From positions 1 to 32,742 of the forward strand of contig SECS01000023.1 in the NCBI GenBank assembly GCA_004211435.1: a stretch of 32,742 nucleotides of DNA, given 5' to 3'. The DNA comes from Novosphingobium sp. Lineage in GTDB: Bacteria; Pseudomonadota; Alphaproteobacteria; Sphingomonadales; Sphingomonadaceae. The notes below the pieces were generated by a model. It worked only from the letters and a program-made list of their open reading frames with translations. It did no database searches and was not told where the DNA came from. A program made the translations under genes and the position numbers. This document shows positions 1 through 8,746 of this stretch, piece after piece; the first letter of the stretch is position 1; each line of letters opens with the position of its first letter.

Positions 1-482
1 GTCATGCCGGTGACGGCGAACTTGGTCGCGACGTAGGAACTCAGGTGCGAGACACCGGCGAGTCCGTCGATCGAGGAGATGTTGACGATCGAGCCGCCGC
101 CGCGCGCTGCCAGGGCCGGCACCGCTGCGCGCACGCCCAGCCAGACGCCGTTGAGATTGAGATCGATCACCTTCTGGTGCGCCGCCACGGGCGTCGTCTC
201 GATCGGTCCGCCGGTGCCATCGCCGGCGTTGTTGACGAGCACGTCGATGCCGCCGTGATCGGCGACGACGCCATCGATCGCTGCGCTCCAGCTGTCGGGA
301 TCGGTGACGTCGAGCGCGACGAAGGCTGCGCCGATGCTCGTCGCCAGCGCCTGGCCTTTCTCGCGCTGGATGTCGCCGATCACCACCACGGCATCGTGCT
401 CGCGGAACTTGCGCGCGATTGCCGCACCGATGCCCTGTGCGCCGCCGGTCACCAGCGCGACCTTGCCCGAAAGCCTGCCCAT
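1..482 (-). CDS. SDR family NAD(P)-dependent oxidoreductase (3' end cut by window)
   Basis: The reading frame starts at the ATG at 482-480 and runs off the left edge of the window, so about 160 N-terminal residues are visible and the C-terminus is missing. It is a classical short-chain dehydrogenase: the cofactor motif TGGAQGIG is at residues 12-19, NNAG at 84-87, and the catalytic triad is Ser137, Tyr150 and Lys154 (S-x12-Y-x3-K spacing). Such enzymes oxidise or reduce alcohols and ketones with NAD(H) or NADP(H) in the cytoplasm; the substrate cannot be read from the sequence. It is divergent from the luciferase-like gene at 637, with about 150 bases between the two starts. No clear Shine-Dalgarno sequence stands out. 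Family assignment is secure; specificity is unknown. Confidence 0.9.
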   Translation of the reverse strand, partial: MGRLSGKVALVTGGAQGIGAAIARKFREHDAVVVIGDIQREKGQALATSIGAAFVALDVTDPDSWSAAIDGVVADHGGIDVLVNNAGDGTGGPIETTPVAAHQKVIDLNLNGVWLGVRAAVPALAARGGGSIVNISSIDGLAGVSHLSSYVATKFAVTGM

Positions 483-636
483 CCTCGTCTCTCCCCTGCG
501 GGAATCGCCCGCTTGCCGTCAGCCTAGTTGCCCGCACCGGCAATGGAACCGCGCGCGGGCTTGTCGCGGCTCCGGCGGCGGTGTTCCATATATACGCAAA
601 AACCGCGCGGCACGGCGCGGCGGGGAGGAACGCGCG

Positions 637-1557
637 ATGAAGCTGGGCATCACGACCAACTACACCTGGTTCGGTCCGCCGGTCACCGCGCTCGCGCAGA
701 CGATCGAGTCGCTCGGTTTCGAGTCGATGTGGATGGGCGAGCATCCGATCATCCCGGTCGCGGCGGCCGAGGCCGAGCGCTACGGCGTGCCGCTGCCGCC
801 CAACTACCGCCACATGCCCGCCTTGTTCGTCAGCCTCTCTGCCGCAGCGGCGGTGACCAGCAAGATCCGGCTCGGCACCAACATCTGCCTCGTCCCCCAG
901 CGCGATCCGCTGCTGCTGGCCAAGGAGGTGGCGACGCTCGACCGTATCTCGGGCGGCAGGGTGAGCTTCGCCTATGGCACCGGCTGGATCGAGGAAGAGG
1001 CGCCGGTCTTCGGCTATCGCTTCGACAAGCGGCTCGGCCGCACGCTCGACTTCATGCGTGCGGTCCAGACGCTCTGGGCCGAGGGCGATCAGGGCTACGA
1101 GGGCGAGCATATCTCTTTCCCACCGGTGCACTGCTATCCCAAGCCGCTGCAGAAGCCGCTGCCCGTGCTGATCGGCTCGGGCAACGACAAGACCGACAAC
1201 ACCAAGATCCTGCGCCGCGTCGCCCGCACGGCGGACGGCTGGCTGCCCTCGTTCCTGAGCCCGGCGCAGATGCGCGAGCAGCTTAGCCTGTTGAAAGAGT
1301 TCTGCGCGGAGGAAGGGCGCGATTTCGCCGCGCTCGACATCTCGCTGATCGTGCCCGCGATCAGCTTTGGCGTCGGCGACCTGCCGCCCTGGGGTGCGGG
1401 CGCCTACGACAATCTCGAGCCGGTGAACGCGAAGGAACTCGTCGCCGAATATGCGGAGGCCGGGGTCGGGCGCATTCTCGTCGGTGTCAACGACATGGAA
1501 GACGACGGCGCGTTCAAGGCGCTCGAGGACGTCGCCAAAGGGATGGGCCTGCTGTGA
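637..1557 (+). CDS. LLM class flavin-dependent oxidoreductase (luciferase-like)
   Basis: This is a 306-residue bacterial-luciferase-fold (TIM barrel) protein, the usual length for single-chain members. Family marks are an N-terminal KLGITTNYTWFG strand, GFESMWMGEH near residues 29-38, the IRLGTNICL strand, the DRISGGRVSFAYGTGW segment and PVLIGSGND near the middle. These enzymes use reduced FMN or F420 to oxygenate or reduce organic substrates. The sequence resembles the probable-F420-dependent group, but cofactor choice cannot be read here and sphingomonads are generally thought to use FMN. The ATG at 637 follows GGGGAGGA at 622-629, which fixes the start; the frame extends upstream only without such a site. 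The next gene starts inside its stop codon, so the two are translationally coupled. Confidence 0.9.
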   Translation: MKLGITTNYTWFGPPVTALAQTIESLGFESMWMGEHPIIPVAAAEAERYGVPLPPNYRHMPALFVSLSAAAAVTSKIRLGTNICLVPQRDPLLLAKEVATLDRISGGRVSFAYGTGWIEEEAPVFGYRFDKRLGRTLDFMRAVQTLWAEGDQGYEGEHISFPPVHCYPKPLQKPLPVLIGSGNDKTDNTKILRRVARTADGWLPSFLSPAQMREQLSLLKEFCAEEGRDFAALDISLIVPAISFGVGDLPPWGAGAYDNLEPVNAKELVAEYAEAGVGRILVGVNDMEDDGAFKALEDVAKGMGLL

Positions 1558-2330
1558 GCGGGCCGTTCGATCGCCTGAGCCTGGCGGGCCGCGTCGTCCT
1601 GATTACCGGCGCGACCGGAGGCATCGGCAGTGAAACCGCAAGGCTATGCGCGGCGCGCGGGGCGGCCGTGGTGCTCGCCGACCTGAATGCCGAGGCGGGC
1701 GAGGCGCTGGTCGGCGCGATCCGCGTGGCGGGCGGGCAGGCGGCTTTCGTGCGCACCGATGTCGGCGCGGAAGCCGATGCCGCAGCGATGGTGCGCTTCG
1801 CGGTCGAGACCTTCGGTGGGCTTCACGCATCTTTCAACAACGCCGGGATCGATACGGGACACCTGTCCGTCGCCGATACGCCGCTCGAACAGTGGCAGCG
1901 CAATCTGGGCACCAACCTGACCGGCACCTTCCTCTGCATGAAGCACGAGATCGCGCACATGCTTGCGCACGGCGGCGGCGCGATCGTCAACACGGCCTCG
2001 ACCTCGGGCGCGATCGCGACGGTGACCTCGGCCGACTATACCGCGGCCAAGCACGGCGTCGTCGGGGTCACGCGCTCGGCCGCGGTCGACTACAGCGCGC
2101 GGGGCATCCGTGTGAATGCGGTCCTGCCCGGCGGGATCGCGACGCCGATGCTGATGGGCGCGCTCGTCGGCAACGATCCGCTGCGCAGGGTGATCGAGGC
2201 GAGCCACCCGATCGGCCGCATCGGCGAGCCGCACGAGGTGGCCGAAACGGCGGCTTTCCTGCTGTCAGACGCGGCCTCGTTCATTACCGGCGCCTGCATC
2301 ATGGTCGACGGCGGCTTCACGACCCAGTGA
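1554..2330 (+). CDS. SDR family oxidoreductase
   Basis: A full-length 258-residue classical SDR. The cofactor motif TGATGGIG is at residues 18-25, an NNAG motif near 95-98, and the catalytic Ser149, Tyr162 and Lys166 are all present; the C-terminus ends in the typical ITGACIMVDGG segment used in subunit packing. It starts with GTG at 1554, giving a GTGA overlap with the stop of the luciferase-like gene, so the two are almost certainly co-translated. A flavin monooxygenase followed by an alcohol dehydrogenase-like SDR is a common pairing in catabolic steps, but the substrate is not known. Its last 14 bases overlap the end of the convergent TetR gene. Confidence 0.92.
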   Translation: MSGPFDRLSLAGRVVLITGATGGIGSETARLCAARGAAVVLADLNAEAGEALVGAIRVAGGQAAFVRTDVGAEADAAAMVRFAVETFGGLHASFNNAGIDTGHLSVADTPLEQWQRNLGTNLTGTFLCMKHEIAHMLAHGGGAIVNTASTSGAIATVTSADYTAAKHGVVGVTRSAAVDYSARGIRVNAVLPGGIATPMLMGALVGNDPLRRVIEASHPIGRIGEPHEVAETAAFLLSDAASFITGACIMVDGGFTTQ

Positions 2331-2901
2331 GCCGCGCGCCGGCGAGCGCCGCCGCGATACCCTCGGTCAGGGTCGTTCGGATAATCTCCACGGGCCAGTC
2401 CTGGGGTGCGACGATAGCCTGAAGCGAAATCCCCTGGACGATCGAGTTGAGCAGGCGGCTGGCCTTGGCGAGATCGTGCCCTTCGCCATATGTCGCGCGC
2501 AGCAGCCGCGCGATGTCGGCGATCCCCGCGGCGGTGGCGTCGCGAATGATCGCGGCGAGGCCTTCGTCGCGCGCCGCGGCGTCCCAGAAGGCCAGGTAGG
2601 CACGCCAGCGGCGGACGTTGGCCGGGCACCAGGCGGTGAAGGTCAGCAAGGCGTGGACCGGATCGTCGGGATGTTCGACGAAGGCCTGGTCGAACCGCGC
2701 GTCGCCCTGAGCCGAGAGCACGGCGAAGCTCCAGACGAGCAGCTCCTGCTTGCTCGCGAAATAGTGCGTCACCGCGGCCGTGCTGAATCGCGCTTCGCTT
2801 GCGATGCGGCGGATCGTCGCCGCGCCGATGCCCTCGGCAGCGATCACGTCGATTGCGATCTCGGCGATGTGGCGGCGGCGGGCGTCGTGGTCGATGGCCA
2901 T
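2317..2901 (-). CDS. TetR/AcrR family transcriptional regulator
   Basis: About 194 residues, the normal size for the family. The N-terminal TetR helix-turn-helix is clear (IRRIASEARFSTAAVTHYFA, near residues 30-50), followed by an all-helical ligand-binding domain; the overall look is BetI-like. I chose the ATG at 2901; a GTG three codons upstream (2910) is the alternative, and neither has a strong Shine-Dalgarno sequence. The gene is convergent with the SDR at 1554 (14 bases of 3' overlap) and divergent from the luciferase-like gene at 3116. TetR proteins commonly repress the divergent neighbour, so the 3116 gene is the best candidate target. Ligand unknown. Confidence 0.9.
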   Translation of the reverse strand: MAIDHDARRRHIAEIAIDVIAAEGIGAATIRRIASEARFSTAAVTHYFASKQELLVWSFAVLSAQGDARFDQAFVEHPDDPVHALLTFTAWCPANVRRWRAYLAFWDAAARDEGLAAIIRDATAAGIADIARLLRATYGEGHDLAKASRLLNSIVQGISLQAIVAPQDWPVEIIRTTLTEGIAAALAGARLTGS

Positions 2902-3022
2902 CGGCAGCACATCCGGCAGGTGAGGGGCGGGCGCAAGCGTTCAGGCTCTGCCCCCGGCGGCAAGCCATGTTGCCTTGGCGCGAACCGCGACGAAGGGGAG
3001 AAATTGATTCGCTTGGGTTTAA

Positions 3023-3032
3023 AACGCGCGTT
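3023..3032. promoter_or_regulatory. 10-bp palindrome, candidate TetR operator
   Basis: AACGCGCGTT is a perfect palindrome lying in the 214-base divergent region between the TetR gene and the luciferase-like gene at 3116. Position and symmetry fit a repressor operator, but a 10-bp palindrome made mainly of CG steps can arise by chance in GC-rich DNA. No convincing -35/-10 pair was found beside it. Confidence 0.22.
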
Positions 3033-3115
3033 GTACGCCGCGCCCTAAATTCGTGTTGAATTACCGGCGTTTATCGCGAGTTTCGGGCTCACAAGAAAAC
3101 ACGAGAGAGGATCCC

Positions 3116-4273
3116 ATGACGGCGCTCCAGCACGGGCTGTTCATCGCCCCCTACCACGATGTCACCGAGAGCCCGACGATCGGCCTGCGCCGCGATCTGG
3201 AAATCGTCGAGCACGTCGAGAAGCTGGGGTTCGCCGAGGCCTGGTTCGGCGAGCATCATTCGACCGGCTGGGAGACGATCGACTCGCCCGAACTGATGAT
3301 CGCCGCCGCCGCCGAGCGCACGAGCCGGATCCGGCTGGGTACCGGCGTCGTCTCGATGCCCTACCACAACCCGCTGATGGTCGCGAACCGCATCCTCCAA
3401 CTCGATCACATGACGATGGGCCGCGTGATCTTCGGCATGGGGCCGGGACTGCTGCCGACCGATGCCGAGATGATCGGGGTCGACATCAAGTCGCTACGAT
3501 CCAAGCTCGAAGAGGTGGCGCAGATCATCGTGCCGCTGCTCTCGGGCGAGGAGGTCACCCACGAGACGAGCTGGTACAAGCTCGACAAGGCGCGCACGCA
3601 CCTGCGGCCCTATACGCAGCCGCATCCCGAGATCGCCGTCGCCAGCGCGATCACGCCATCGGGCGGCATGCTCGCGGGCAAGTATGGGTTCGGCATGCTC
3701 TGCGTCGCCGCGACCGAGACCGCGGGCTTCGACGTGCTCGACGAGAACTGGAAGATCGCCCAGCAGATGGCCGAGGAGTACGGCACGCGGATGGACCCGG
3801 CCAAGCTGCGCCTGGTCGTGCCGATGCACATCGCCGCCACGCGCGAACAGGCGCGCAAGGACGTCGAACAGGGGCTGGCGCGCTGGGTCGAATATTTCGA
3901 TCGCGTCGCGCCCGCGGGCATGCGCGGCATGAGCGGAGCCGGCGATCCGGCGGAACTGCTGGTGAACGCCGGCCGCGCGGTGATCGGTACGCCCGAGGAC
4001 GCGATCACGATGATCGAGCGGCTCCAGGCCAAGCAGGGGGCCTTCGGCGTGATCCTGTTCCAGTCGCACAACTGGGCCGAATGGGAAGAGACCAAGAAGA
4101 GCTACGAGCTCTACGCCCGCTTCGTCATGCCGCACTTCGCCGGGACCAACCGCAATCGCCAGGCATCCTACGCGGCGCTCGAAAGCAACATCGACCGGCT
4201 CGAGAGCGAACGGACCAAGGGTGCCGAGGCGGCGTTCAAGGCCTGGGAAGACAAGACCGGGCGGAAAGCTTGA
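3116..4273 (+). CDS. LLM class flavin-dependent monooxygenase, limonene 1,2-monooxygenase-like
   Basis: A 385-residue luciferase-fold enzyme, longer than the 306-residue one upstream because of an extended C-terminal helical tail. Recognisable segments are HGLFIAPYHDV at the N-terminus, GFAEAWFGEHHS near residues 39-50, RIRLGTGVVSMPYHNPL, and IFGMGPGLLPTDAEMIG. This architecture matches the LimB (limonene 1,2-monooxygenase) / alkanal monooxygenase-like branch, which uses reduced flavin from a separate reductase and O2. No flavin reductase is seen nearby. GAGAGAGGA at 3103-3111 sets the start at the ATG at 3116. It is divergent from the TetR gene, which may control it. Substrate identity as limonene is only an analogy. 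Confidence 0.88.
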   Translation: MTALQHGLFIAPYHDVTESPTIGLRRDLEIVEHVEKLGFAEAWFGEHHSTGWETIDSPELMIAAAAERTSRIRLGTGVVSMPYHNPLMVANRILQLDHMTMGRVIFGMGPGLLPTDAEMIGVDIKSLRSKLEEVAQIIVPLLSGEEVTHETSWYKLDKARTHLRPYTQPHPEIAVASAITPSGGMLAGKYGFGMLCVAATETAGFDVLDENWKIAQQMAEEYGTRMDPAKLRLVVPMHIAATREQARKDVEQGLARWVEYFDRVAPAGMRGMSGAGDPAELLVNAGRAVIGTPEDAITMIERLQAKQGAFGVILFQSHNWAEWEETKKSYELYARFVMPHFAGTNRNRQASYAALESNIDRLESERTKGAEAAFKAWEDKTGRKA

Positions 4274-4285
4274 TTTGCTAACGAT

Positions 4286-4356
4286 CCTCCCCCTTAGGGG
4301 GAGGGGCCCCCCCCTCCGTCAGGCCTGCGGCCTGCCACCTCCCCTTGCAGGGGAGG
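4286..4356. repeat. Triple-hairpin REP-like palindromic element
   Basis: Three perfect inverted repeats lie side by side: CCTCCCCCT/AGGGGGAGG (4286-4294 and 4296-4304), CAGGCC/GGCCTG (4320-4325 and 4329-4334) and CCTCCCCT/AGGGGAGG (4338-4345 and 4349-4356). GGAGGGG at 4300-4306 can also pair with CCCCTCC at 4311-4317, giving a competing fold. It fills the space between two convergent genes, so it may also stop transcription from both sides, although there is no T-run. The layout resembles repetitive extragenic palindromes that I associate with sphingomonad genomes; copy number cannot be seen from one window. Confidence 0.7.
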
Positions 4357-4369
4357 ATCTGCGGATCGC

Positions 4370-7225
4370 CTACTTCGGCTCTTCCACGCCCTCGGGCAGG
4401 ACCAGAACCTCGATCTCGTCCTTGGGATCCAGGTAGCGCAGAACCATCGCCTGGATGTCGGCCGTGGTCAGCATCTGGAGGCGGGCCTCGGCCTGGAGAT
4501 AGCGATCGATCTCGGCAGGCTCGGTCTGCGCGCGGTCGACGAGGCTGAGCCAGCCACCGTTGCTCTTGAGCCCGTTCTGGATCGCCTCGATCATCGGCGC
4601 GCGGGCGCGTTGGAGGATGTCGTCGCTGACCGGCGCGGCGCGCAATTCGGCGATCGTGTCGAGGATCGCGGCGCGCGTTGCGGGCACTTCGTGGACATCG
4701 ACCGAGGCGGCGATGCCGAATACGCCATAGTCCTTCCAGAAGCGCGACAGAGTCGATGCGGCGCTGGGGCTGTAGGCCTTGCCGAGCTTCTCGCGCAGCG
4801 TGTCGGTCAGCTCGATGCGGACGATGCGTTCGAGCAGTTCGAGCGTCAGCGACTGGACAGGATCGCTGTCGTCGCGCGTCGGCCAGGTCAGCCGCAGCAG
4901 TGCCTGATCCTTTGGGCCGGTATGGCGGATCACGCGTGGCTTCTCGTTCTTGGTGAAGGGACGGTTGCGCTGGGCCGTATAAGGCTTGAACTCGGCCTCG
5001 CGCGGGGCGATCGCACCGAAGGTGCCGCCGACCAGGGCGATCGCCTGGTCCTCGTCGATATCGCCGACGATCCCGATCTCGATCGCGCCGTGCGCGAGCC
5101 GATCGCCAATGTCGGTCTTGAGCTTGTCGAAGGTCAGCTTGCGATAGGCTTCGACCGGCTGCAGCGTGAAGCGCGGGTCGTTCTCCGAAAGAATCCCGCC
5201 GATGCCGTTGCTCAGCGCGGAGTTGGGGGTCGCGTTGCGCTGCGCGAAGAAGTTGTTGATGTTGAGCCGGTACTGGATCTCGCCCTCGGGGCGATAGCCG
5301 GCGTCGGTGACGAAGGCGGCCATGACCTGGAGCTGGAGTTGCAGATCGCGCGGCGTGGTCTGCGCCGAGGCGACGAAGGTCTCGGGCGTGGAGGAGATTC
5401 CGGTCGACACGGTGTGGCCGGCGAGGATCGATTGCAGATCGTCCTGGCTGTGCTTGCCGAGGCCGCCGACAGGCAGGGCCGAGACCATCTGCGTTGCCAG
5501 CGGATTGTCGCGCGTGTTGAGCATGTCGCCGCCGTCGACGCTGACCTGGACAAGGATCCGGTCCTTGTCGATATCGGTCTTCTTGAGGTTGAGACGCACG
5601 CCGTTGATGAAGCGCACCTCACGAATGCCGAGCGCGGCCTCGCGCGTGTCGCTGAGGATCGTACCCGGAGTCCCGAAAACGCTGTAGGCGAAGCCCGGCG
5701 CAGCGATCTCTGCGCCCTTGGTCAGCGGTGCGCGCATCGCCTCGTTCCAGGCCGAGCGGATCGCCTTCTCGCCGCCCTCGGGCTGGCGCCGGCCCTGGAA
5801 GCGCAGGAGCGGCTTCTCGAGCGGTATGGCTTCGCGCTGCATCGCGGCCTGCACGGCCTCGGGCGTGATCTGGGGGATGAAGGCCTCGAGCCGGTCGAGC
5901 ACGCCCTGCGGCGATCCGGGCACGACGTCGTTGCGCAGCAGGTCGAACACCGCGCCCATCAGCGCGCCGTTGCTCCGCGTGCTTTCCGAGGCGGCGGCGT
6001 CGCGCGTCGCGGTGCGGATGTTGGCGACCTGCTCGGCCACTTCCGCCGGACTGAAGCCGAAGCGCAGCGCGCGGCGATATTCCACGGCCGCGGCGATCAT
6101 CCCGCGGCGCCACTTGCCGTCGATCGTATCGACGATGAGATTGGTCGTACGCCCATCGCGGAACACGTCGCCCGTGCCGAAGCCCGCACCGCGGAACGGC
6201 GGATCGGGCTGGCGGACGATGCGCAGCAGGCGCCGATTGACGATCGCATAACCGATCTGCCGCAGCAGGCCTTCGCGCCGCTGCGCGGTGGTGTCGGGGC
6301 CGTCGATCCAGCCGCCGTGGCGCGAGGCCGTGATGCGTTCGGACAGCGCCGGATCGACATAGACCTCGGTCCGTCCGGCGGCCTTGACGTCGACCGGGCC
6401 GGCCTGGGGCGCGGGTTCGACGGGCTTGGCCTGCCAGGAGCCGAACTTCGCCAGGATCGCCTTCTCGACCACGGCCGGATCGAAATCGCCGATGACGATC
6501 ACCGTCGCATGCTCGGGAACGTATTCGCGCTCCCAGAACGCGCGCAGGCTCTGGGCCGTGGCGGCGTTGATCGTCTCGGCCGTGCCCACCGGGAAGCGAT
6601 CGGGATAGAGCGCCTGGGGATGGAGAAACTTGGCCTGGTCCATGCCGTTGCGCATCTGCCAGGTGTTGCGGTCGCGTAGCTCGGACAGGATCACGCCGCG
6701 CTCCCGGTCGACCGCTTCGGGCGAGATCGTCAGCTCGCTGGCGGTCTCGCGCATCAGCATCAGCGCGATGTCGAGCAGCTTGGGATCGGCGCGCGGCAGA
6801 TCGAGCATGTAGGTCGTGGTCTCGAAACCCGTCGCGGCATTGGTATCGGCGCCGAAGGCCAGCCCGTTGCGCTCGAGCAGGCGGATCATCTCGCCTTCCT
6901 TGACGTTGGTCGATCCGTTGAACGCCATGTGCTCGACATAGTGCGCGAAGCCGCGCTCAGCCGGCGTCTCGTCAAGCGATCCTGCGGCGATCTCCATGCG
7001 CACCATGGCGGTGCCCTTGGGATTGGCGTTGCGGCGGATGACGTAGCGCAGACCGCTGGGCAGACGGTTGAACCGATACTGCTCTTCGGGCGCTATGTCG
7101 CTTTCGAGAAAGCCCCAGACCGGGCGTGGGCGGCTGACGGACGCAACCTGTTCGGCCTGCTGTGCGCAGGCCGAAAGCGCGAAGGAGAGCAGAAGGAAGA
7201 AGAATATGGACGGATTGCGTCGCAT
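4370..7225 (-). CDS. M16 family zinc metallopeptidase, lipoprotein
   Basis: A 951-residue pitrilysin-type peptidase with two tandem M16 modules. The inverted zinc motif HYVEH has ligands His95 and His99 with catalytic Glu98, and the third ligand is Glu175, 76 residues later, as the family requires. The second half keeps the substrate-closing segment (TLREKLGKAYSPSA). The N-terminus is a lipoprotein signal (hydrophobic residues 6-18, lipobox LSAC, Cys20), so the protein is probably anchored in the envelope facing the periplasm, where it would degrade peptides. The start ATG at 7225 has an AGGGAG sequence a few bases upstream. It is monocistronic: convergent with 3116 and separated from purC upstream by 95 bases with a hairpin. 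A second M16 gene lies at 21328. Confidence 0.93.
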   Translation of the reverse strand: MRRNPSIFFFLLLSFALSACAQQAEQVASVSRPRPVWGFLESDIAPEEQYRFNRLPSGLRYVIRRNANPKGTAMVRMEIAAGSLDETPAERGFAHYVEHMAFNGSTNVKEGEMIRLLERNGLAFGADTNAATGFETTTYMLDLPRADPKLLDIALMLMRETASELTISPEAVDRERGVILSELRDRNTWQMRNGMDQAKFLHPQALYPDRFPVGTAETINAATAQSLRAFWEREYVPEHATVIVIGDFDPAVVEKAILAKFGSWQAKPVEPAPQAGPVDVKAAGRTEVYVDPALSERITASRHGGWIDGPDTTAQRREGLLRQIGYAIVNRRLLRIVRQPDPPFRGAGFGTGDVFRDGRTTNLIVDTIDGKWRRGMIAAAVEYRRALRFGFSPAEVAEQVANIRTATRDAAASESTRSNGALMGAVFDLLRNDVVPGSPQGVLDRLEAFIPQITPEAVQAAMQREAIPLEKPLLRFQGRRQPEGGEKAIRSAWNEAMRAPLTKGAEIAAPGFAYSVFGTPGTILSDTREAALGIREVRFINGVRLNLKKTDIDKDRILVQVSVDGGDMLNTRDNPLATQMVSALPVGGLGKHSQDDLQSILAGHTVSTGISSTPETFVASAQTTPRDLQLQLQVMAAFVTDAGYRPEGEIQYRLNINNFFAQRNATPNSALSNGIGGILSENDPRFTLQPVEAYRKLTFDKLKTDIGDRLAHGAIEIGIVGDIDEDQAIALVGGTFGAIAPREAEFKPYTAQRNRPFTKNEKPRVIRHTGPKDQALLRLTWPTRDDSDPVQSLTLELLERIVRIELTDTLREKLGKAYSPSAASTLSRFWKDYGVFGIAASVDVHEVPATRAAILDTIAELRAAPVSDDILQRARAPMIEAIQNGLKSNGGWLSLVDRAQTEPAEIDRYLQAEARLQMLTTADIQAMVLRYLDPKDEIEVLVLPEGVEEPK

Positions 7226-7275
7226 CTCGTCTCCCTTGGATCATCCTCGCCTAGGGCCGCGCGCTGGCGCGAACC

Positions 7276-7310
7276 CGCTCGGCCGCGACGCGCTGCGTCA
7301 CGACCGAGCG
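7276..7310. terminator. Nested hairpin downstream of purC
   Basis: CGCTCGG (7276-7282) pairs with CCGAGCG (7304-7310), and inside it GACGC (7287-7291) pairs with GCGTC (7295-7299). It begins ten bases after the purC stop. There is no T-run, so it is at best a weak or Rho-assisted terminator, or an RNA 3'-end stabiliser. Confidence 0.35.
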
Positions 7311-7320
7311 ATACAATGCA

Positions 7321-8103
7321 TCACTTGCCGCGAAGTTTCCGGTGCTTCGACAGGTCGAAGACCTCGCTCGGACCGTTGTCGTCCTGGAGCAGGCCGAGAC
7401 GGCGCGCGACTTCCTGATAGGCTTCGGATTCGCCGCCGAGATCGCGACGGAACCGGTCCTTGTCGAGCTTCTCGCCCGTGGTCATGTCCCACAGGCGGCA
7501 GCCGTCGGGGCTGATCTCGTCGGCCAGGATCACGCGGCTGTAATCACCGTCCCAGATGCGGCCGAACTCGAGCTTGAAGTCGACCAGGCGGATGTTGATC
7601 GCCGCGAACATGCCGCACATGAAATCGTTCACGCGGATGGCCATCGCCGAGATGTCCTGCATCTCTTCGTTGTTGGCCCAACCGAAGCAGGCGATGTGTT
7701 CCTCGGCGATAAGCGGATCGCCGAGCGCATCGTCCTTGAAATAGTATTCGATCAAGGTGTGCGGCAGCGGCTCGCCCTCGGGGATGCCGAGGCGCTTCGA
7801 GATCGAGCCCGCGGCAACGTTGCGCACGACGACCTCGATCGGAATGATTTCCACCTGGCGCACGAGCTGCTCGCGCATGTTCAGGCGGCGGATGAAGTGG
7901 TTGGGCACGCCGATGTGGTTCAGGCGCGTGAACACGTATTCGCTGATGCGATTGTTGATGACGCCCTTGCCCTGGATCGTGCCCTTCTTCTGGGCGTTGA
8001 ACGCGGTCGCGTCGTCCTTGAAATACTGGATCAGGGTGCCTGGCTCGGGGCCCTCGTAGAGGATCTTGGCCTTGCCCTCGTAGATCTGGCGGCGACGGGA
8101 CAT
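7321..8103 (-). CDS. purC: Phosphoribosylaminoimidazole-succinocarboxamide synthase (SAICAR synthetase)
   Basis: This 260-residue enzyme joins CAIR and aspartate with ATP to give SAICAR, step eight of de novo purine synthesis, in the cytoplasm. Diagnostic segments include [15 protein letters not shown] at the N-terminus, [27 protein letters not shown], the FGRIWDGDY segment and [15 protein letters not shown]. The open frame extends upstream, but the ATG at 8103 is chosen because homologues begin just before the YEGKAK motif and AAGGAA lies at 8112-8117. Many alphaproteobacteria have purC next to purS, purQ and purL; here it stands alone. A candidate promoter lies about 110 bases upstream on the same strand. 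Confidence 0.97.
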   Translation of the reverse strand: MSRRRQIYEGKAKILYEGPEPGTLIQYFKDDATAFNAQKKGTIQGKGVINNRISEYVFTRLNHIGVPNHFIRRLNMREQLVRQVEIIPIEVVVRNVAAGSISKRLGIPEGEPLPHTLIEYYFKDDALGDPLIAEEHIACFGWANNEEMQDISAMAIRVNDFMCGMFAAINIRLVDFKLEFGRIWDGDYSRVILADEISPDGCRLWDMTTGEKLDKDRFRRDLGGESEAYQEVARRLGLLQDDNGPSEVFDLSKHRKLRGK

Positions 8104-8210
8104 CGATGCGTTCCTTGGAAGATAGCGAAACTGGGCGGACAGTACGAAAAGCAAGCCCCGGCAGAGGCAGGTCGCTTGCGCGGGACTGCACGGCCGGGGC
8201 GTTGCGGGCC

Positions 8211-8238
8211 TATATAGGCAAACGGCGGGTAAAAGCAA
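8211..8238 (-). promoter_or_regulatory. Candidate purC promoter
   Basis: On the minus strand TTGCTT (8238-8233) and TATATA (8216-8211) are 16 bases apart, a reasonable housekeeping -35/-10 pair in GC-rich DNA. The -10 lies in a perfect 12-bp palindrome, GCCTATATAGGC (8208-8219), so it could in principle serve the divergent gene at 8291 as well, although no -35 is visible on the plus strand. Confidence 0.4.
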
Positions 8239-8290
8239 ACTGGAGCCCCGCCCGCGGAGCGTGCACAAGGATGCAAAAGGGGAGAACGGC

Positions 8291-8746
8291 GTGAGCAGCG
8301 CAATCGAGGATTTCATTCGCGCGAACGAGGGGCAGAGCCAGTTGTCGGACTGGATGCTCGTCGATCAGGACCTGATCGACCGCTTCGCCGATACCACGCG
8401 CGACTGGATGTTCATGCACGTCGATGCGGAGAAAGCCGCCGAGACCGAATTCGGGGGTACGATCGCGCATGGCTTCCTGCTGCTGTCGCTGTTCGCACCC
8501 TTGCGAGGCGAGATCGAGCGGCCGCGCGTGCCGGGGCTGCGTACGGGCCTGAACTATGGCCTCGATCGCGTGCGCTTCGTTTCTCCGGTGCGCTCGGGCA
8601 GCCGCATCCGTGCGCGGTTCACGATCAGCGAACTGTCTCTCGAGGCGCCGGACAAGCTGCGAGAGGTGATGGACGTCACGCTCGAGGTCGAGGGTTCGGA
8701 GCGGCCCGCGGTGGTCGCGCGCTGGCTGACGATGTACCTGCTGTGA
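8291..8746 (+). CDS. MaoC/NodN-type hot-dog hydratase
   Basis: A 151-residue single hot-dog domain protein. The segment [13 protein letters not shown] (residues 37-49) followed by GGTIAHGFL aligns with the hydratase-2 motif, keeping the catalytic Asp38 and His43; it is closest to the NodN/Rv0130 branch (DHQWIHVD type) rather than PhaJ. These proteins hydrate trans-2-enoyl-CoA to 3-hydroxyacyl-CoA; the exact chain length and pathway are unknown. I chose the GTG at 8291, with AAGGGGAG at 8277-8284; a GTG at 8261 is an alternative. The next gene starts inside its stop codon. Confidence 0.87.
   Translation: MSSAIEDFIRANEGQSQLSDWMLVDQDLIDRFADTTRDWMFMHVDAEKAAETEFGGTIAHGFLLLSLFAPLRGEIERPRVPGLRTGLNYGLDRVRFVSPVRSGSRIRARFTISELSLEAPDKLREVMDVTLEVEGSERPAVVARWLTMYLL

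Noticed and set aside
541..570. GGAAC at 545 as part of an EcfG promoter for the luciferase-like gene
   Set aside because: No CGTT lies 16 or 17 bases downstream.
4610..6679. Long plus-strand open frame (about 690 codons) opposite the first M16 gene
   Set aside because: It is the antisense of a clear M16 peptidase, is rich in Arg, Ala, Gly and Asp as expected of a GC-rich shadow frame, and has no recognisable domain.
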